Shown here one piece after another: positions 1 through 8,888 of a stretch of 64,000 nucleotides of DNA (position 1 is the stretch's first letter; each line of letters opens with the position of its first letter). The DNA comes from Bacillus sp. ZZV12-4809 (GTDB lineage: Bacteria; Bacillota; Bacilli; Bacillales; Cytobacillaceae), in the NCBI RefSeq assembly GCF_009849585.1, contig NZ_VCRN01000001.1, positions 62,001 to 126,000 of the forward strand. Reading direction: 5' to 3'. The notes below the pieces were generated by a model. That model had not been told where the DNA came from. It did no database searches and worked only from the letters and a program-made list of their open reading frames with translations. The translations under genes were made by a program, and so were the position numbers.

Positions 1-607
1 CAGGTTTCTCTGCAAGTGTCTCCTGATTTTCGGCCAATGCCTTTGGACTCATGATGCTTCCTTCGCTGCTTGCAAGAATAGAAAGCAGTGGAGCATATGG
101 ATAATCAAGCAAAAATTGTACTGTGTATTCATCAATAACTTTTACTTCATTAATCATCGCGAATTTCTCACGCTGAGGCGATCCGGTACTTGGATCCAGC
201 AAACGATCAAAGGTGGCCTTCACAGCGTCAGCGTTAAACGGTGTGCCGTCATGAAAGGCTACGCCTTCTTTTAGTTTGAACTCCCAGGTTTTATCATCAA
301 TGACATTCCACTCTGTTGCCAGCAGCGGCTGAATATTCATATCTTTATCAGGTTCTACTAAAGTTTCATATACTTTTTGATAAATAACGTTTGCTGACGG
401 AATGTCAGTTATAAAGTGAGGATCTAATTTTGTTGCATCTGATAGACGGACAACTGTCAAGGTGCCCCCATCCTTTTTCCCTTCGGATCCAGTACCTGCA
501 TTCTGTTCTGTTTTTGTCTGTGTAGAGCATGCTGTTGACAGCACCATTATGATGCTTAAGAAAATCAGCAGCATTCCCTTTCGAAAGTGCTTTCTATCAT
601 TCTTCAT
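1..607 (-). CDS. ABC transporter solute-binding lipoprotein (partial, 3' end outside window)
   Basis: Family 5 extracellular solute-binding protein (peptide/nickel/opine class), which captures a small substrate outside the membrane and delivers it to the permease pair. The ATG at 607 follows a GGGGAGAG ribosome site. The first 27 residues form a lipoprotein signal: basic start, hydrophobic stretch, then LSTAC with the lipidated Cys at about 27. The mature part shows the family features WEFKL, FHDGTPFNADAVKATFDRLLD and a TVQF strand. It resembles the second binding protein at 12922-14487, notably in the same FHDGT/FDRLLDP segment. It runs divergently from the permease/ATPase genes starting at 886 and probably serves that transporter. 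Only about 200 residues are inside the window. Substrate unknown; ureide or hydantoin is inferred from the neighbours. Confidence 0.9.
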   Translation of the reverse strand, partial: MKNDRKHFRKGMLLIFLSIIMVLSTACSTQTKTEQNAGTGSEGKKDGGTLTVVRLSDATKLDPHFITDIPSANVIYQKVYETLVEPDKDMNIQPLLATEWNVIDDKTWEFKLKEGVAFHDGTPFNADAVKATFDRLLDPSTGSPQREKFAMINEVKVIDEYTVQFLLDYPYAPLLSILASSEGSIMSPKALAENQETLAEKP

Positions 608-705
608 TTTTCTCTCCCCTTTTTCAGTAAATAACTCCGGTAATAAATTCAATGTTCACCGTCCCTCCGTAAATGCTTATCTGCATTATAGAAGATGATG
701 CTTTT

Positions 706-769
706 AGATATTTACAGAATATTTACTTCATTTTTAAATATTTTGACAACTGTTTTAAAAAATATTTAC
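706..769. promoter_or_regulatory. Divergent intergenic region with three ATATTTAC repeats
   Basis: The 278-bp gap between the divergent binding-protein and permease genes is very AT-rich. ATATTTAC occurs at 708-715, 719-726 and 762-769, all in the same direction, the first two 11 bp apart. A TTGACA hexamer lies at 743-748 but no convincing -10 box follows at the right distance. The repeats could bind the AraC-type regulator encoded at 5619, whose class uses direct repeats in register with the helix. This is inference from spacing only. Confidence 0.35.
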
Positions 770-885
770 TTTACAGTGAATTTTGATAATTTTAACTAAA
801 CGTTCTAAATCCAGTCTTTCTGCTGAAAGGAGGAATATAGATTTTCATTCTTTTTCTAGTAAAAAAATTTTAGGGGGGAATTAAG

Positions 886-1788
886 ATGACAGTTCAAGTA
901 AAAACAGAGCAGCAGGAAATAGCTGTAAAGACATGGAGCAGCTCTAAGGATTCCAGAATAAAAGATTTTCTTTCTATATTGATGCAAAATAAAGCTGCAC
1001 TGGCTGGGGCCATTATTATTTTTGTTTATCTATTAATGGCGGCCTTTGCACCGCTGCTGGCTCCATATAGTCCATACGACATTGATTTGGAAAATAAGCT
1101 GACTCCCCCATCTGCAGACCATTGGATGGGAACAGATGATAAAGGAAGAGATATTTTTAGCCGGATACTTTATGGCTCCAGACTATCCATGGGGGTCGGA
1201 TTTGCTGCTGTGTTATTCGGAGCTTTTTTCGGAATTATTTTCGGCCTTGTAGCCGGGTATTATGGCAAATGGGTTGACACCATTATCATGAGGTTGATGG
1301 ATGTAATGCTTGCATTCCCAGGGATCCTTCTGGCGCTGGCCATTATTGCAGCACTGGGTCCAAGCCTTATTAATGTGACCATAGCAGTAGGAGCTTTTTC
1401 TGTACCTTTATTTGCGCGAATTGTCCGCGGATCTACATTAGAAGTAAAGCGGCTTGAATATATTGATGCAATCCGATCCCTTGGAGCCACTGACTTTGTG
1501 ATTATTTTCAAGCATATTTTTCCGAATATTCTTTCACCCATTATTGTTCAAGGTACTCTGCGATTGGCGACTGCCATTCTGTCAGCAGCTGGATTATCAT
1601 TCCTTGGCCTTGGTGCCCAGCCGCCTTCACCTGAATGGGGAACCATGCTCAGCAGCGGGAGGGATTTCTTATTCTCCGCACCATATATCGCCCTATTTCC
1701 GGGTCTTGCCATCTCTATTTTAGTTCTTGGATTTAATATTTTTGGTGATGGCCTGCGTGATGCGTTTGACCCTCGGATGAAAAAATAA
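886..1788 (+). CDS. ABC transporter permease, DppC/OppC-like
   Basis: Membrane subunit of a peptide/nickel/opine-class ABC importer. The N-terminal half has the OppC-type opening: a charged cytoplasmic leader, a first membrane helix near residues 40-62 (GAIIIFVYLLMAAFAPLLAP) and the GTDDKGRDIFSRILYGSR segment that is typical of the second permease of this class. The EAA loop, AIRSLGATDFVIIFKHIFPN, which docks on the ATPase, is intact near residues 205-225. Length 300 is usual. The ATG follows a GGGGGGAATTAAG ribosome site. It is the first gene of the transporter operon, so the order is C-B-D-F and not the commoner B-C-D-F. Confidence 0.93.
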   Translation: MTVQVKTEQQEIAVKTWSSSKDSRIKDFLSILMQNKAALAGAIIIFVYLLMAAFAPLLAPYSPYDIDLENKLTPPSADHWMGTDDKGRDIFSRILYGSRLSMGVGFAAVLFGAFFGIIFGLVAGYYGKWVDTIIMRLMDVMLAFPGILLALAIIAALGPSLINVTIAVGAFSVPLFARIVRGSTLEVKRLEYIDAIRSLGATDFVIIFKHIFPNILSPIIVQGTLRLATAILSAAGLSFLGLGAQPPSPEWGTMLSSGRDFLFSAPYIALFPGLAISILVLGFNIFGDGLRDAFDPRMKK

Positions 1789-1810
1789 AAGCTATGAGGA
1801 GGTACCATCT

Positions 1811-2731
1811 ATGCTGATGTTTATATTGCGCCGGATTATTCAGACCATCCCGGTTATTATTGGAGTTACTTTTGTTGTCTTCTTCATAATGCAGCTCGTA
1901 CCAGGGGATCCTGCAGTACTTCTTGCCGGTGAAGGCGCTTCAAAGGAAACAATTGAAGCTATTCGTGAACAGCTTGGATTGAACAAGCCTTTATATATCC
2001 AATACTTCGAATACTTAACAAATGTGTTTAAGGGGGATTTAGGCGTCTCCTTAAAAAACAGCCAGCCTGTTCTAGATGAAATATTGGTAAGATTGCCGAT
2101 TACGATTGAACTTGCCTTCTTTAGCATCATTATCACGATTGTACTGGGGATGGCAGCAGGTATTATTTCAGCTGTTAAGCCCTATTCTTTGACCGATATC
2201 AGCGTCATGCTTGTTGCACTGCTGGGAATATCCCTTCCAAGCTTCTGGTTTGGCCTCATGCTTATGTACTTCTTCTCTGTGAAGCTGCAAGTTTTGCCTG
2301 TAGCAGGGTGGGACAGTCTGCTGCATGTCATCTTGCCGGCTATAACTCTTGGAGCAGGAGGAGCAGCAATTGTCGCAAGGATGACCCGGTCGAGCATGCT
2401 GGAAGTTATTCGTCAGGATTATATCCGGACAGCACGTGCCAAAGGGCTTCGCGAGCAAATCATTATTTATAAACATGCACTGCGAAATGCACTGATTCCA
2501 GTGATTACGGTTGTCGGGCTGCAGTTTGGCGCACTCCTTGGAGGTACCGTACTGGTGGAATCGATCTTTGCCATTAATGGTCTGGGAAGAATGATTGTCG
2601 ATGCTATTAGAATGCGGGACCTGCCAATGGTCCAGGGAGGAGTATTATTTGCCTCGCTCATTTTCGTAGTGGTGAATTTATTCGTAGATGTTTTTTATCG
2701 TTTCTTTAATAAACGCATTGAACTTAATTAA
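1811..2731 (+). CDS. ABC transporter permease, DppB/OppB-like
   Basis: Partner permease of the gene upstream. It has the OppB-type start (a short basic leader, then a long helix ending in FFIMQLVPGDP), the family segment EAIREQLGLNKPLYIQY, and an EAA loop TARAKGLREQIIIYKHALRN near residues 197-216. About six membrane helices can be read. Length 306 matches the family. The gap from the previous stop is 22 bp and contains a GAGGAGGT ribosome site, so the genes are one transcript. The two permeases form the translocation channel driven by the ATPases downstream. Confidence 0.93.
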   Translation: MLMFILRRIIQTIPVIIGVTFVVFFIMQLVPGDPAVLLAGEGASKETIEAIREQLGLNKPLYIQYFEYLTNVFKGDLGVSLKNSQPVLDEILVRLPITIELAFFSIIITIVLGMAAGIISAVKPYSLTDISVMLVALLGISLPSFWFGLMLMYFFSVKLQVLPVAGWDSLLHVILPAITLGAGGAAIVARMTRSSMLEVIRQDYIRTARAKGLREQIIIYKHALRNALIPVITVVGLQFGALLGGTVLVESIFAINGLGRMIVDAIRMRDLPMVQGGVLFASLIFVVVNLFVDVFYRFFNKRIELN

Positions 2732-2746
2732 GGGTGGTGACTGGAT

Positions 2747-3763
2747 ATGATAGAAAAGAACAAGCCAATACTTGAAGTAAAAGGGCTGAAAACCCATTTC
2801 ACAACAAAGCGGGGAGTCAGCAAAGCGGTTGATGGCATCGATTTTACCCTGCATAAAGGGGAAACGCTGGGAATTGTAGGGGAATCCGGATGCGGGAAAA
2901 GTATGACTTCCCTCTCCATTCTCCGCCTTATCCCTTCTCCACCGGGGAAAATTGCCGGGGGCTCCGTTCTATTTAAAGGAAGAGATTTAGTTGCAATGCC
3001 AGAGGATGAAATGCGAAAAATCCGAGGGAATGAAATATCTATGATTTTCCAGGAGCCCATGACTTCCCTAAACCCTGTAATCCCTGTCGGGGAACAAATT
3101 GCAGAAGCATTGAGGCTGCACCAAGGGTTAGGAAAAAAAGCTGCCTGGGATAAATCAGTTGAAATGCTGAAAATGGTTGGGATCCCCTCTCCTGAAAAAA
3201 GAGCAAAACAAGAGTCATTCCAATTGAGCGGAGGGATGCGCCAGCGTGTCATGATTGCTATGGCTCTTGCATGCACACCAGAGGTATTAATAGCGGATGA
3301 ACCAACGACCGCCTTGGACGTTACCATCCAAGCACAAATACTGGAGCTGATAAAAGAGCTGCAGACAAAAATAGGAATGGGTGTCATCATGATCACCCAC
3401 GATTTGGGAGTAGTGGCAGAAACATGTGATAAGGTAGCCGTAATGTATGCGGGCAATATAGTCGAGCATGCTTCAACAGAGCAAATATTTGCTGATCCAA
3501 AGCACCCTTATACACAAGGACTGTTGAACTCACTGCCTAAAATACATGAAGATCAGGAAGAATTAATTACGATAGATGGCAATGTTCCGAGTCCCTACAA
3601 TATGCCGGCCGGATGCCGATTTGCCTCAAGATGCCCTTACGCGGAAGAAATATGTACTGCACAGCAGCCTGATCTGATTTCCTATTCTGAAGATATTAAA
3701 GTACGATGCTGGAAATATACCGACAAGTGGACTGGCACAAGAGATAAAGAGGGGGTTCTCTAA
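2747..3763 (+). CDS. ABC transporter ATP-binding protein, DppD/OppD-like
   Basis: Cytoplasmic ATPase that powers the importer. The Walker A loop GESGCGKS is at residues 45-52, the ABC signature is LSGGMRQRV, and Walker B is [12 protein letters not shown], followed by the switch His in MITHDLGVV. After the ABC domain comes the oligopeptide-transporter C-terminal extension with Cys residues in [14 protein letters not shown]; in some relatives these bind an iron-sulfur cluster. Length 338 is usual for the D subunit. It begins 15 bp after the permease stop, and its own stop is next to the start of the second ATPase. Confidence 0.94.
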   Translation: MIEKNKPILEVKGLKTHFTTKRGVSKAVDGIDFTLHKGETLGIVGESGCGKSMTSLSILRLIPSPPGKIAGGSVLFKGRDLVAMPEDEMRKIRGNEISMIFQEPMTSLNPVIPVGEQIAEALRLHQGLGKKAAWDKSVEMLKMVGIPSPEKRAKQESFQLSGGMRQRVMIAMALACTPEVLIADEPTTALDVTIQAQILELIKELQTKIGMGVIMITHDLGVVAETCDKVAVMYAGNIVEHASTEQIFADPKHPYTQGLLNSLPKIHEDQEELITIDGNVPSPYNMPAGCRFASRCPYAEEICTAQQPDLISYSEDIKVRCWKYTDKWTGTRDKEGVL

Positions 3764-3764
3764 C

Positions 3765-4760
3765 ATGAATACGGCCACAGAAAAAAAGATCATCCTGCAG
3801 GTAGATCAATTAAAACAATATTTCCCGGTTAAAAAAGACTCAATCTTCAAGCCAAAAGCATTTGTAAAGGCGGTAGACGACATTTCATTTGAGCTTTTTG
3901 AAGGTGAAACATTAAGCATCGTCGGGGAGTCCGGATGCGGGAAATCAACAACCGGACGTGCAATTTTACGGCTTGATGAACCTACTGATGGAAAAGTCCT
4001 TTTTATGGGAAGAGATATTTTATCGTTAAATAAAAAGGAAATGAGAGCACTTAGAGGTGAATTGCAGGTTATTTTTCAGGATCCTTTTGCTTCTCTTAAT
4101 CCCCGTCAGACGGTTAAGCAGATTTTGAATGAAGCCATGGCCATACAAAATGTGGTTGAAAAAGGAAAGCGAAAGGATAGAATGCTGGAACTGCTTGGAT
4201 ATGTTGGACTTCCCCCAGAATCACTTGACAGATATCCGCATGAATTTAGCGGCGGCCAGCGCCAGCGTATTGGAATCGCCAGAGCATTGGCCGTTAATCC
4301 GAAATTAATCATATGTGATGAAGCGGTATCTGCGCTGGATGTATCCATTCAGGCACAAATTCTCAATTTATTAAAAAGGCTGCAAAAGCAGTTTAAATTG
4401 ACCTTTCTTTTTATTTCTCATGATCTTAGTGTCGTCAGGCATATATCGGATCGGGTTATGGTGATGTATCTGGGGAAAGTGGTCGAGATTGCAGAGAAAA
4501 AAGATTTGTTCGATTCTCCGCTTCACCCGTATACAAAAGCGCTGCTCTCGTCTATTCCAGTTCCGGATCCAACTTTAAAAAGGGACCGTGTCATTTTAAA
4601 AGGAGATGTTCCATCACCGATTGATCCTCCTGGAGGCTGCAGATTCCATACACGCTGTCCCTTTGCTGCAGAAATATGCAAGCGAGAGGAACCTGCTCTC
4701 AGGGAGCTTTCAGATAATCATTTTGTAAGCTGTCATATCGCTGAAACTCTTCCATTTTAA
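3765..4760 (+). CDS. ABC transporter ATP-binding protein, DppF/OppF-like
   Basis: Second ATPase of the importer, pairing with the preceding gene to form a heterodimer as in Opp/Dpp systems. Walker A GESGCGKS lies at residues 54-61, the signature is FSGGQRQRIGIARAL, Walker B is LIICDEAVSALD and the switch His is in FISHDLSVV. The C-terminal oligopeptide domain keeps the Cys-rich segment CRFHTRCPFAAEIC. It starts one base after the upstream stop, which suggests translational coupling. The operon appears to end here, as a strong hairpin follows at 4794. Confidence 0.94.
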   Translation: MNTATEKKIILQVDQLKQYFPVKKDSIFKPKAFVKAVDDISFELFEGETLSIVGESGCGKSTTGRAILRLDEPTDGKVLFMGRDILSLNKKEMRALRGELQVIFQDPFASLNPRQTVKQILNEAMAIQNVVEKGKRKDRMLELLGYVGLPPESLDRYPHEFSGGQRQRIGIARALAVNPKLIICDEAVSALDVSIQAQILNLLKRLQKQFKLTFLFISHDLSVVRHISDRVMVMYLGKVVEIAEKKDLFDSPLHPYTKALLSSIPVPDPTLKRDRVILKGDVPSPIDPPGGCRFHTRCPFAAEICKREEPALRELSDNHFVSCHIAETLPF

Positions 4761-4793
4761 TACAAATATCTCTATTTTGGATAAAATGTTATA

Positions 4794-4830
4794 TTAAAAA
4801 AGGGATAGGTTACGAACCTCCCTTTTTTAA
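4794..4830 (+). terminator. Intrinsic terminator after the ABC transporter operon
   Basis: TTAAAAAAGGG (4794-4804) pairs with CCCTTTTTTAA (4820-4830), with an inner AGGTT/AACCT stem and an ACG loop. The A-rich and T-rich arms make it usable on either strand. It separates the transporter operon from the kinase/regulator operon, whose ribosome site follows at once. Confidence 0.8.
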
Positions 4831-4851
4831 TACGTAAGGAGAAAAGACCGC

Positions 4852-5622
4852 ATGCTGCCTATTGAATCATTCTCCATATACATTATGTTTTGTGTTCTGG
4901 TTCCGCTGGCAGGAGCCTTTACCCTGCTATTTTTATTTGTCTTTGAAAAAAGAATTGATTTACTTGAGAAGCAAAAAAGAGAAATAGCGTTAGAAAGGGA
5001 ATTGCAAACCGCTTTATACAATCAATTAAACCAGGAAATCCAGCCGCATTTCTTTTTTAATACCCTAAACTCCATTCTGGCCCTGGCAAGGCTGGACCGT
5101 AAAGTGGAATTGATACGGTCGATTGAAACCCTTTCAAAATTGCTGAAATTTAAATATAGGACTATAAATAACTTTATCTCAATTGAAGATGAACTTACTT
5201 ATGTTAAATACTACCTGGAAATACAGCAAACAAGATTTAGAGATCGGCTTCATTATGAAATTCAAGTGGACAGCCATGCAAATAAAGCCATTATCATTCC
5301 CTTTTTAATACAAACACTTGTTGAAAATGCTTTTAAGCATGCCTTTGAAAAACATATTGGCGAGGCCTTATTAGAAATAAACATAAACAAGATCGAATCA
5401 ATGATTCATGTTTCAGTGTGGAATAATTCTTTGGAGCGCTATGAAGGAAGCCACCGGGATGGCGGCGTGGGGCTTGCGAATATAGAAAGAAGACTTGAGC
5501 TATTATTCCCCAATAATGAAACTTCTGTTAGATTAACTGATCAGGGGAACGGAACGGCTGTCATAGCTATATTCCCCCACGTTATTATGTCAGAGAAATT
5601 GGAAGGAGAAAGGCTGCAATGA
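4852..5622 (+). CDS. Sensor histidine kinase, LytS/YesM type, with minimal sensor region
   Basis: Histidine kinase of the His_kinase (LytS/YesM) class. A single membrane helix at residues 8-32 is followed by a charged coiled-coil linker and the phosphoacceptor box EIQPHFFFNTLN with His66. The ATPase part has LVENAFKHAF (N box) and a GVGLANIERRL G-box. There is no extracellular loop or PAS/Cache sensor, so length (256) is well below that of most YesM kinases. Input may therefore come through the membrane helix or through a partner such as the symporter homologue in the same operon. Start ATG 4852 follows AAGGAG. Its stop overlaps the next start by 4 bp. Confidence 0.88.
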   Translation: MLPIESFSIYIMFCVLVPLAGAFTLLFLFVFEKRIDLLEKQKREIALERELQTALYNQLNQEIQPHFFFNTLNSILALARLDRKVELIRSIETLSKLLKFKYRTINNFISIEDELTYVKYYLEIQQTRFRDRLHYEIQVDSHANKAIIIPFLIQTLVENAFKHAFEKHIGEALLEININKIESMIHVSVWNNSLERYEGSHRDGGVGLANIERRLELLFPNNETSVRLTDQGNGTAVIAIFPHVIMSEKLEGERLQ

Positions 5623-6311
5623 ATATTTTGCTTGTAGATGATGAACTTATAGAATTGGAACAGCTGGAATATCTCATCAAACAGAAATTTCCCAATTGGA
5701 CTGTTTATAAGGCTCAAGATGCCTCTCAAGCTCTTCATATTATTAAAAAGCATGACATCTTTCTTGCTTTCCTTGATATTCAGCTTCCAGGCAAATCAGG
5801 CTTAGATTTGGCTAAGGAGCTTTCCGCAGCTGGCGATATTGACATAATCATGGTTACAGCCTATCAAAACTTTGATTATATACAAAAATCACTCAGGATT
5901 GGGGTAGTTGATTATATAACAAAACCCGTCATTGAAGAGGAATTAATGAGTGTTCTGCAGAGGTATGAACGAATTGGCAGCTACTCTGAGCAAATTGTTA
6001 AGGCTTTGCACATTATTCAAAAGGAATACAATGAAAAACTCACTTTAAATTATCTAGCATCTAAAATTCATATCAATTCAGCCTATTTAAGCAGAAAATT
6101 TCACGAGGAAGTAGGAATGGGCTTTTCCGAATACTTAAATGACTTTCGATTAAAGCAGGCACAGAAAATGCTGATTGAAAGCCCTGAATTAAGCATTAGC
6201 AGTATTTCAGAAAAGTGCGGCTTTAACAGTCAGCACTATTTCAGCCAGATCTTTCGGAAAGCGACTGGCCAATCACCAAGAGATTACCGGCTGAAGGAGA
6301 CTTCTCAATGA
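5619..6311 (+). CDS. Response regulator with AraC-type DNA-binding domain (YesN-like)
   Basis: Receiver domain at residues 1-110 with the acidic pair D7/D8, phosphoacceptor D53 (FLDIQLPG), T80 and K102 (ITKPV) all present. The C-terminal 100 residues form an AraC/XylS HTH domain with two helix-turn-helix units: LNYLASKIHINSAYLSRKF and ISSISEKCGFNSQHYFSQIF. It is the cognate partner of the kinase upstream (ATGA overlap). The likely targets are the transporter, symporter and amidohydrolase genes around it; direct repeats upstream of the second binding-protein gene (14561-14592) are candidate sites. Regulon is inference. Confidence 0.92.
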   Translation: MNILLVDDELIELEQLEYLIKQKFPNWTVYKAQDASQALHIIKKHDIFLAFLDIQLPGKSGLDLAKELSAAGDIDIIMVTAYQNFDYIQKSLRIGVVDYITKPVIEEELMSVLQRYERIGSYSEQIVKALHIIQKEYNEKLTLNYLASKIHINSAYLSRKFHEEVGMGFSEYLNDFRLKQAQKMLIESPELSISSISEKCGFNSQHYFSQIFRKATGQSPRDYRLKETSQ

Positions 6312-7618
6312 GGAAAACCGATTTTCAATACTATATTGGCGGGGCATTCCAGCTGGGAATCGGTTTTGGTGTTGTAAGTCTTTTATCCAGATGGGTAACT
6401 GGCAATACCATTCTTTCATCGCCCGAAACATTAATAAAGTATGGGCTGACCGGAGGAATCGGCTATTCCCTTATGGGGGCTCTTGCACTCATTTTATTTG
6501 GAATATTAGCCAAAAAGATTCGGGATCGGTTTCATGAGCATCAAACGATAGGTGATGTATTGCGCGACAGATTGACCCCAAGGGGCTACTGGTTCATGAT
6601 CTTTATTCTTCTCGTAATCAGCATTCATTCTATTTTTGTTCAAGCTATGGGGGCAGGGATCCTGCTGCACATGATTTTTCCCCTGCCTGTTTTTTCTGGC
6701 ATGGTTTTCTTTTTATTGTTTTGTTTTTTCATTGGAGCTGGGGGAATGCAAAGAATTCATCAGCTTGCAGGCATTAATGTTGTCCTCATATTCAGCGCTG
6801 TCATCATCATCCCTGTTTACTTTTATATCCAGGAAGGTGTATATCCTGTTTATGAAGGCATTAAATTATATCATCCCTACATACTTTACGTTAAAAACAC
6901 CGAAGCTATCTTGTTTATATTCACAGCTATCTTAATTGGCTTTGGACAAGTGATTATTGATCGTGCCTCATGGCAGAGAGTGTTTATCATCAAAAAAGAA
7001 AAGCTGAGGATTTCGTTTACATTAGCGGGTTTAATATGGGCAACTATTCCTCTAGCATTATCATCACTAATTATGATTATTATTTTTGGAAGAAGCTATG
7101 ATTCCATCTATTCTTTGTTATTTGAGTTAATAGGGAAAATTAATTCAACTTTGCTGATTGTTTTATTTGTCCTGTTTTGCTTCAGTGCCATTTCATCTGC
7201 AATTACTGCAGAATTACATGCTATCGTTACATTAATCATTATGAATATCGCGGGTATGCTTCGTCCCCTCAGCAATAAAGAAAAATGGAGATTTACCTAT
7301 CTGTTCTCCGGGGCCATTTGTCTATTTTTGCTCATTATCGTAAGTATTTTACCTCCAACCCCTATTGAACTGCTGTTTTTTTTCGGTAATATTTATGCCA
7401 GCATGATCGTTCCAATGCTATATATTATACTGGGCAATAAAACCTTGCCTGCTCTTATTCCCCTTGCATCTATTATTGGGACTGCTGGAGGGTTTGCAGC
7501 TTTGCCTTTTATGGAAAATATACTTACGATTTGGATAAGTTTTTCCCTGTCCAGCTTCATTTGCTTCGGTTATTTCATTTTCAATCTATTAAGAACGAAG
7601 CTGAGTGTGAAAGTTTAG
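6308..7618 (+). CDS. Sodium:solute symporter-like membrane protein
   Basis: About twelve to thirteen hydrophobic helices across 436 residues. The fold signal is that of the sodium:solute symporter (SSS, LeuT-fold) group: an early amphipathic GGAFQLGIGFGVVSLL helix, a GDVLRDR loop after the second or third helix, and IIDRASWQRVF, which matches the D-x-x-WQR segment typical of the group. It is shorter than classical members (470-550). It overlaps the regulator gene by 4 bp, so kinase, regulator and transporter are made together. It may import the inducing compound or act as a transporter-linked sensor for the short kinase. Substrate not deducible. Confidence 0.75.
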   Translation: MRKTDFQYYIGGAFQLGIGFGVVSLLSRWVTGNTILSSPETLIKYGLTGGIGYSLMGALALILFGILAKKIRDRFHEHQTIGDVLRDRLTPRGYWFMIFILLVISIHSIFVQAMGAGILLHMIFPLPVFSGMVFFLLFCFFIGAGGMQRIHQLAGINVVLIFSAVIIIPVYFYIQEGVYPVYEGIKLYHPYILYVKNTEAILFIFTAILIGFGQVIIDRASWQRVFIIKKEKLRISFTLAGLIWATIPLALSSLIMIIIFGRSYDSIYSLLFELIGKINSTLLIVLFVLFCFSAISSAITAELHAIVTLIIMNIAGMLRPLSNKEKWRFTYLFSGAICLFLLIIVSILPPTPIELLFFFGNIYASMIVPMLYIILGNKTLPALIPLASIIGTAGGFAALPFMENILTIWISFSLSSFICFGYFIFNLLRTKLSVKV

Positions 7619-7646
7619 CCGGGCTGCTGCTTGTTGTTAGATTAAA

Positions 7647-7695
7647 CATATCGCCCTCTTCCAAAAAAACTGGCTGAGAGCGATATGCTTTTTAT
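7647..7695 (+). terminator. Intrinsic terminator after the symporter gene
   Basis: CATATCGC (7647-7654) pairs with GCGATATG (7680-7687) and is followed by CTTTTTATT. It ends the kinase-regulator-symporter transcript and lies next to the convergent cupin reading frame. Confidence 0.7.
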
Positions 7696-7714
7696 TAGAA
7701 CTATAGCCTGCAAG

Positions 7715-8081
7715 TTAATATCTTGTTATATCCATTGGCAACGACCCGGCTGCAAATCCTACAAATAAAAACCTGCCCTTCCCTGTATTGCGCATTCCAT
7801 GAATCTGATTAGGCTTTGCAAGAATTACCATGCCTTCTTATTGGAATTTCATTCTCCAAGTCAGGAAAGTAGATTCCTGTTCCCTCCATACAAACCCAGA
7901 TATCATCTACATTTGAGTGAGAATGCAAGTATACCTCCTGTCCCGGTTCCAGACACCATACAGCCCCCACCGTTTTATCCGTTTCATAAAAATAATTCTT
8001 TTGCGGTTTCTCGGGATCGAACTTTGCTATTTTATCGATTTCAAAGACTCTTTCTTCCATAATCTGCTGAATGTTTGGCAC
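7715..8081 (-). pseudogene. Small single-domain cupin, frameshifted
   Basis: A small single-cupin protein lying 23 bp downstream of allE on the same strand. The open frame from ATG 8081 covers 90 residues, with the first cupin motif near EVYLHSHSNVDDIWVCMEG, and then stops at 7809. Another frame continues without a gap from about 7834 down to a TAA at 7715-7717 and supplies the missing second motif, GMVILAKPNQIHGMRNTG, and a normal tail. The junction is near 7832-7836, where two bases appear missing or one extra (AGA-A-GGC-ATG). The complete product would be about 121 residues. It is either a genuine pseudogene or a sequencing error. Similar cupins accompany ureide-degradation genes, but its reaction is unknown. 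Confidence 0.75.
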
Positions 8082-8104
8082 CGCTATTTCTCTCCTATCA
8101 TTTT

Positions 8105-8869
8105 TTATAGTTCTGCATCACGGTTGCAATCTTTAGAGTAGACATATGTTAAATTTTCTCTCCCTACTGCATACGCTGCCTGGTGAACATAAGGGCCCAT
8201 GAAAATATAATCGCCTTTTTTGACTGGGATCCACTTGTTATCGAGGTTATACATCCCTTCCCCGGAAAGGATATATGCTCCGTGTTCCTGAACATGTGTT
8301 TCAATAAATGGATGGCTCGCAGCAGGATCGAAGGAAAGAATATGAAAATTCATATCAAAATCTAAGTCTGCCGGCAATAGATCTTTAATGTGAACATTAT
8401 GCATATCATCGTAGTTCCTGAATTCTATTCGATTTGCATGTCCTGATATAACCCAAGGCTTCCTTCCTACAAGAGGGCGATATTTCTGCTTGTATAAAAA
8501 CAGCTTAGAATCCCCATCATTCATATTTTCCAGATACATTTTCACTCCTGGCGGGCAATACAGGTATCCGCTTTCCTCCAGAATAAACTCCTTATCATCT
8601 GCCGAAGCTTTTATCTTTCCTTCCAGTATGTAAACAAAGGTCTGTACATCCTCCTGTCCGCCAAAGCCTTCGTTATTTCCGCCTCGATTTTTCATTGTCA
8701 CATAATAGTCGACAAAGCTTGCCCCAAGCTTAGGAGAACCTAAAATCGAAATATGGCAAAGATGGAATCCGGGAATCACATTGTTTACTAGCCCTTCAGG
8801 TGCTATTAAGGCATACTTCCCATGTTTTATTACAGACCTGCTTGATAATAAATCTTTTGGATAACCCAT
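8105..8869 (-). CDS. allE: (S)-ureidoglycine aminohydrolase (double cupin)
   Basis: Bicupin enzyme that converts (S)-ureidoglycine to (S)-ureidoglycolate and ammonia, the step after allantoate deimination. The 254-residue length and two cupin halves fit AllE/YlbA. Family-like segments are the opening, with a stretch such as YALIAPEGLVNNVIPG, the glycine-rich loop before QTFVYILEGKI, and in the second half FETHVQEHGAYILSGEGMY with the metal-binding His and Glu residues and PYVHQAAYAVG. It lies between allC and the small cupin on one strand, which supports the assignment. Manganese dependence is known for the family, not shown here. Confidence 0.92.
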   Translation of the reverse strand: MGYPKDLLSSRSVIKHGKYALIAPEGLVNNVIPGFHLCHISILGSPKLGASFVDYYVTMKNRGGNNEGFGGQEDVQTFVYILEGKIKASADDKEFILEESGYLYCPPGVKMYLENMNDGDSKLFLYKQKYRPLVGRKPWVISGHANRIEFRNYDDMHNVHIKDLLPADLDFDMNFHILSFDPAASHPFIETHVQEHGAYILSGEGMYNLDNKWIPVKKGDYIFMGPYVHQAAYAVGRENLTYVYSKDCNRDAEL

Positions 8870-8888
8870 TCATAAACTCCCCTTTTCT

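Noticed and set aside
2728..3456. 242-residue frame opposite the DppD ATPase
   Set aside because: Shadow frame of a conserved gene; Ser/Ile-rich without any domain.
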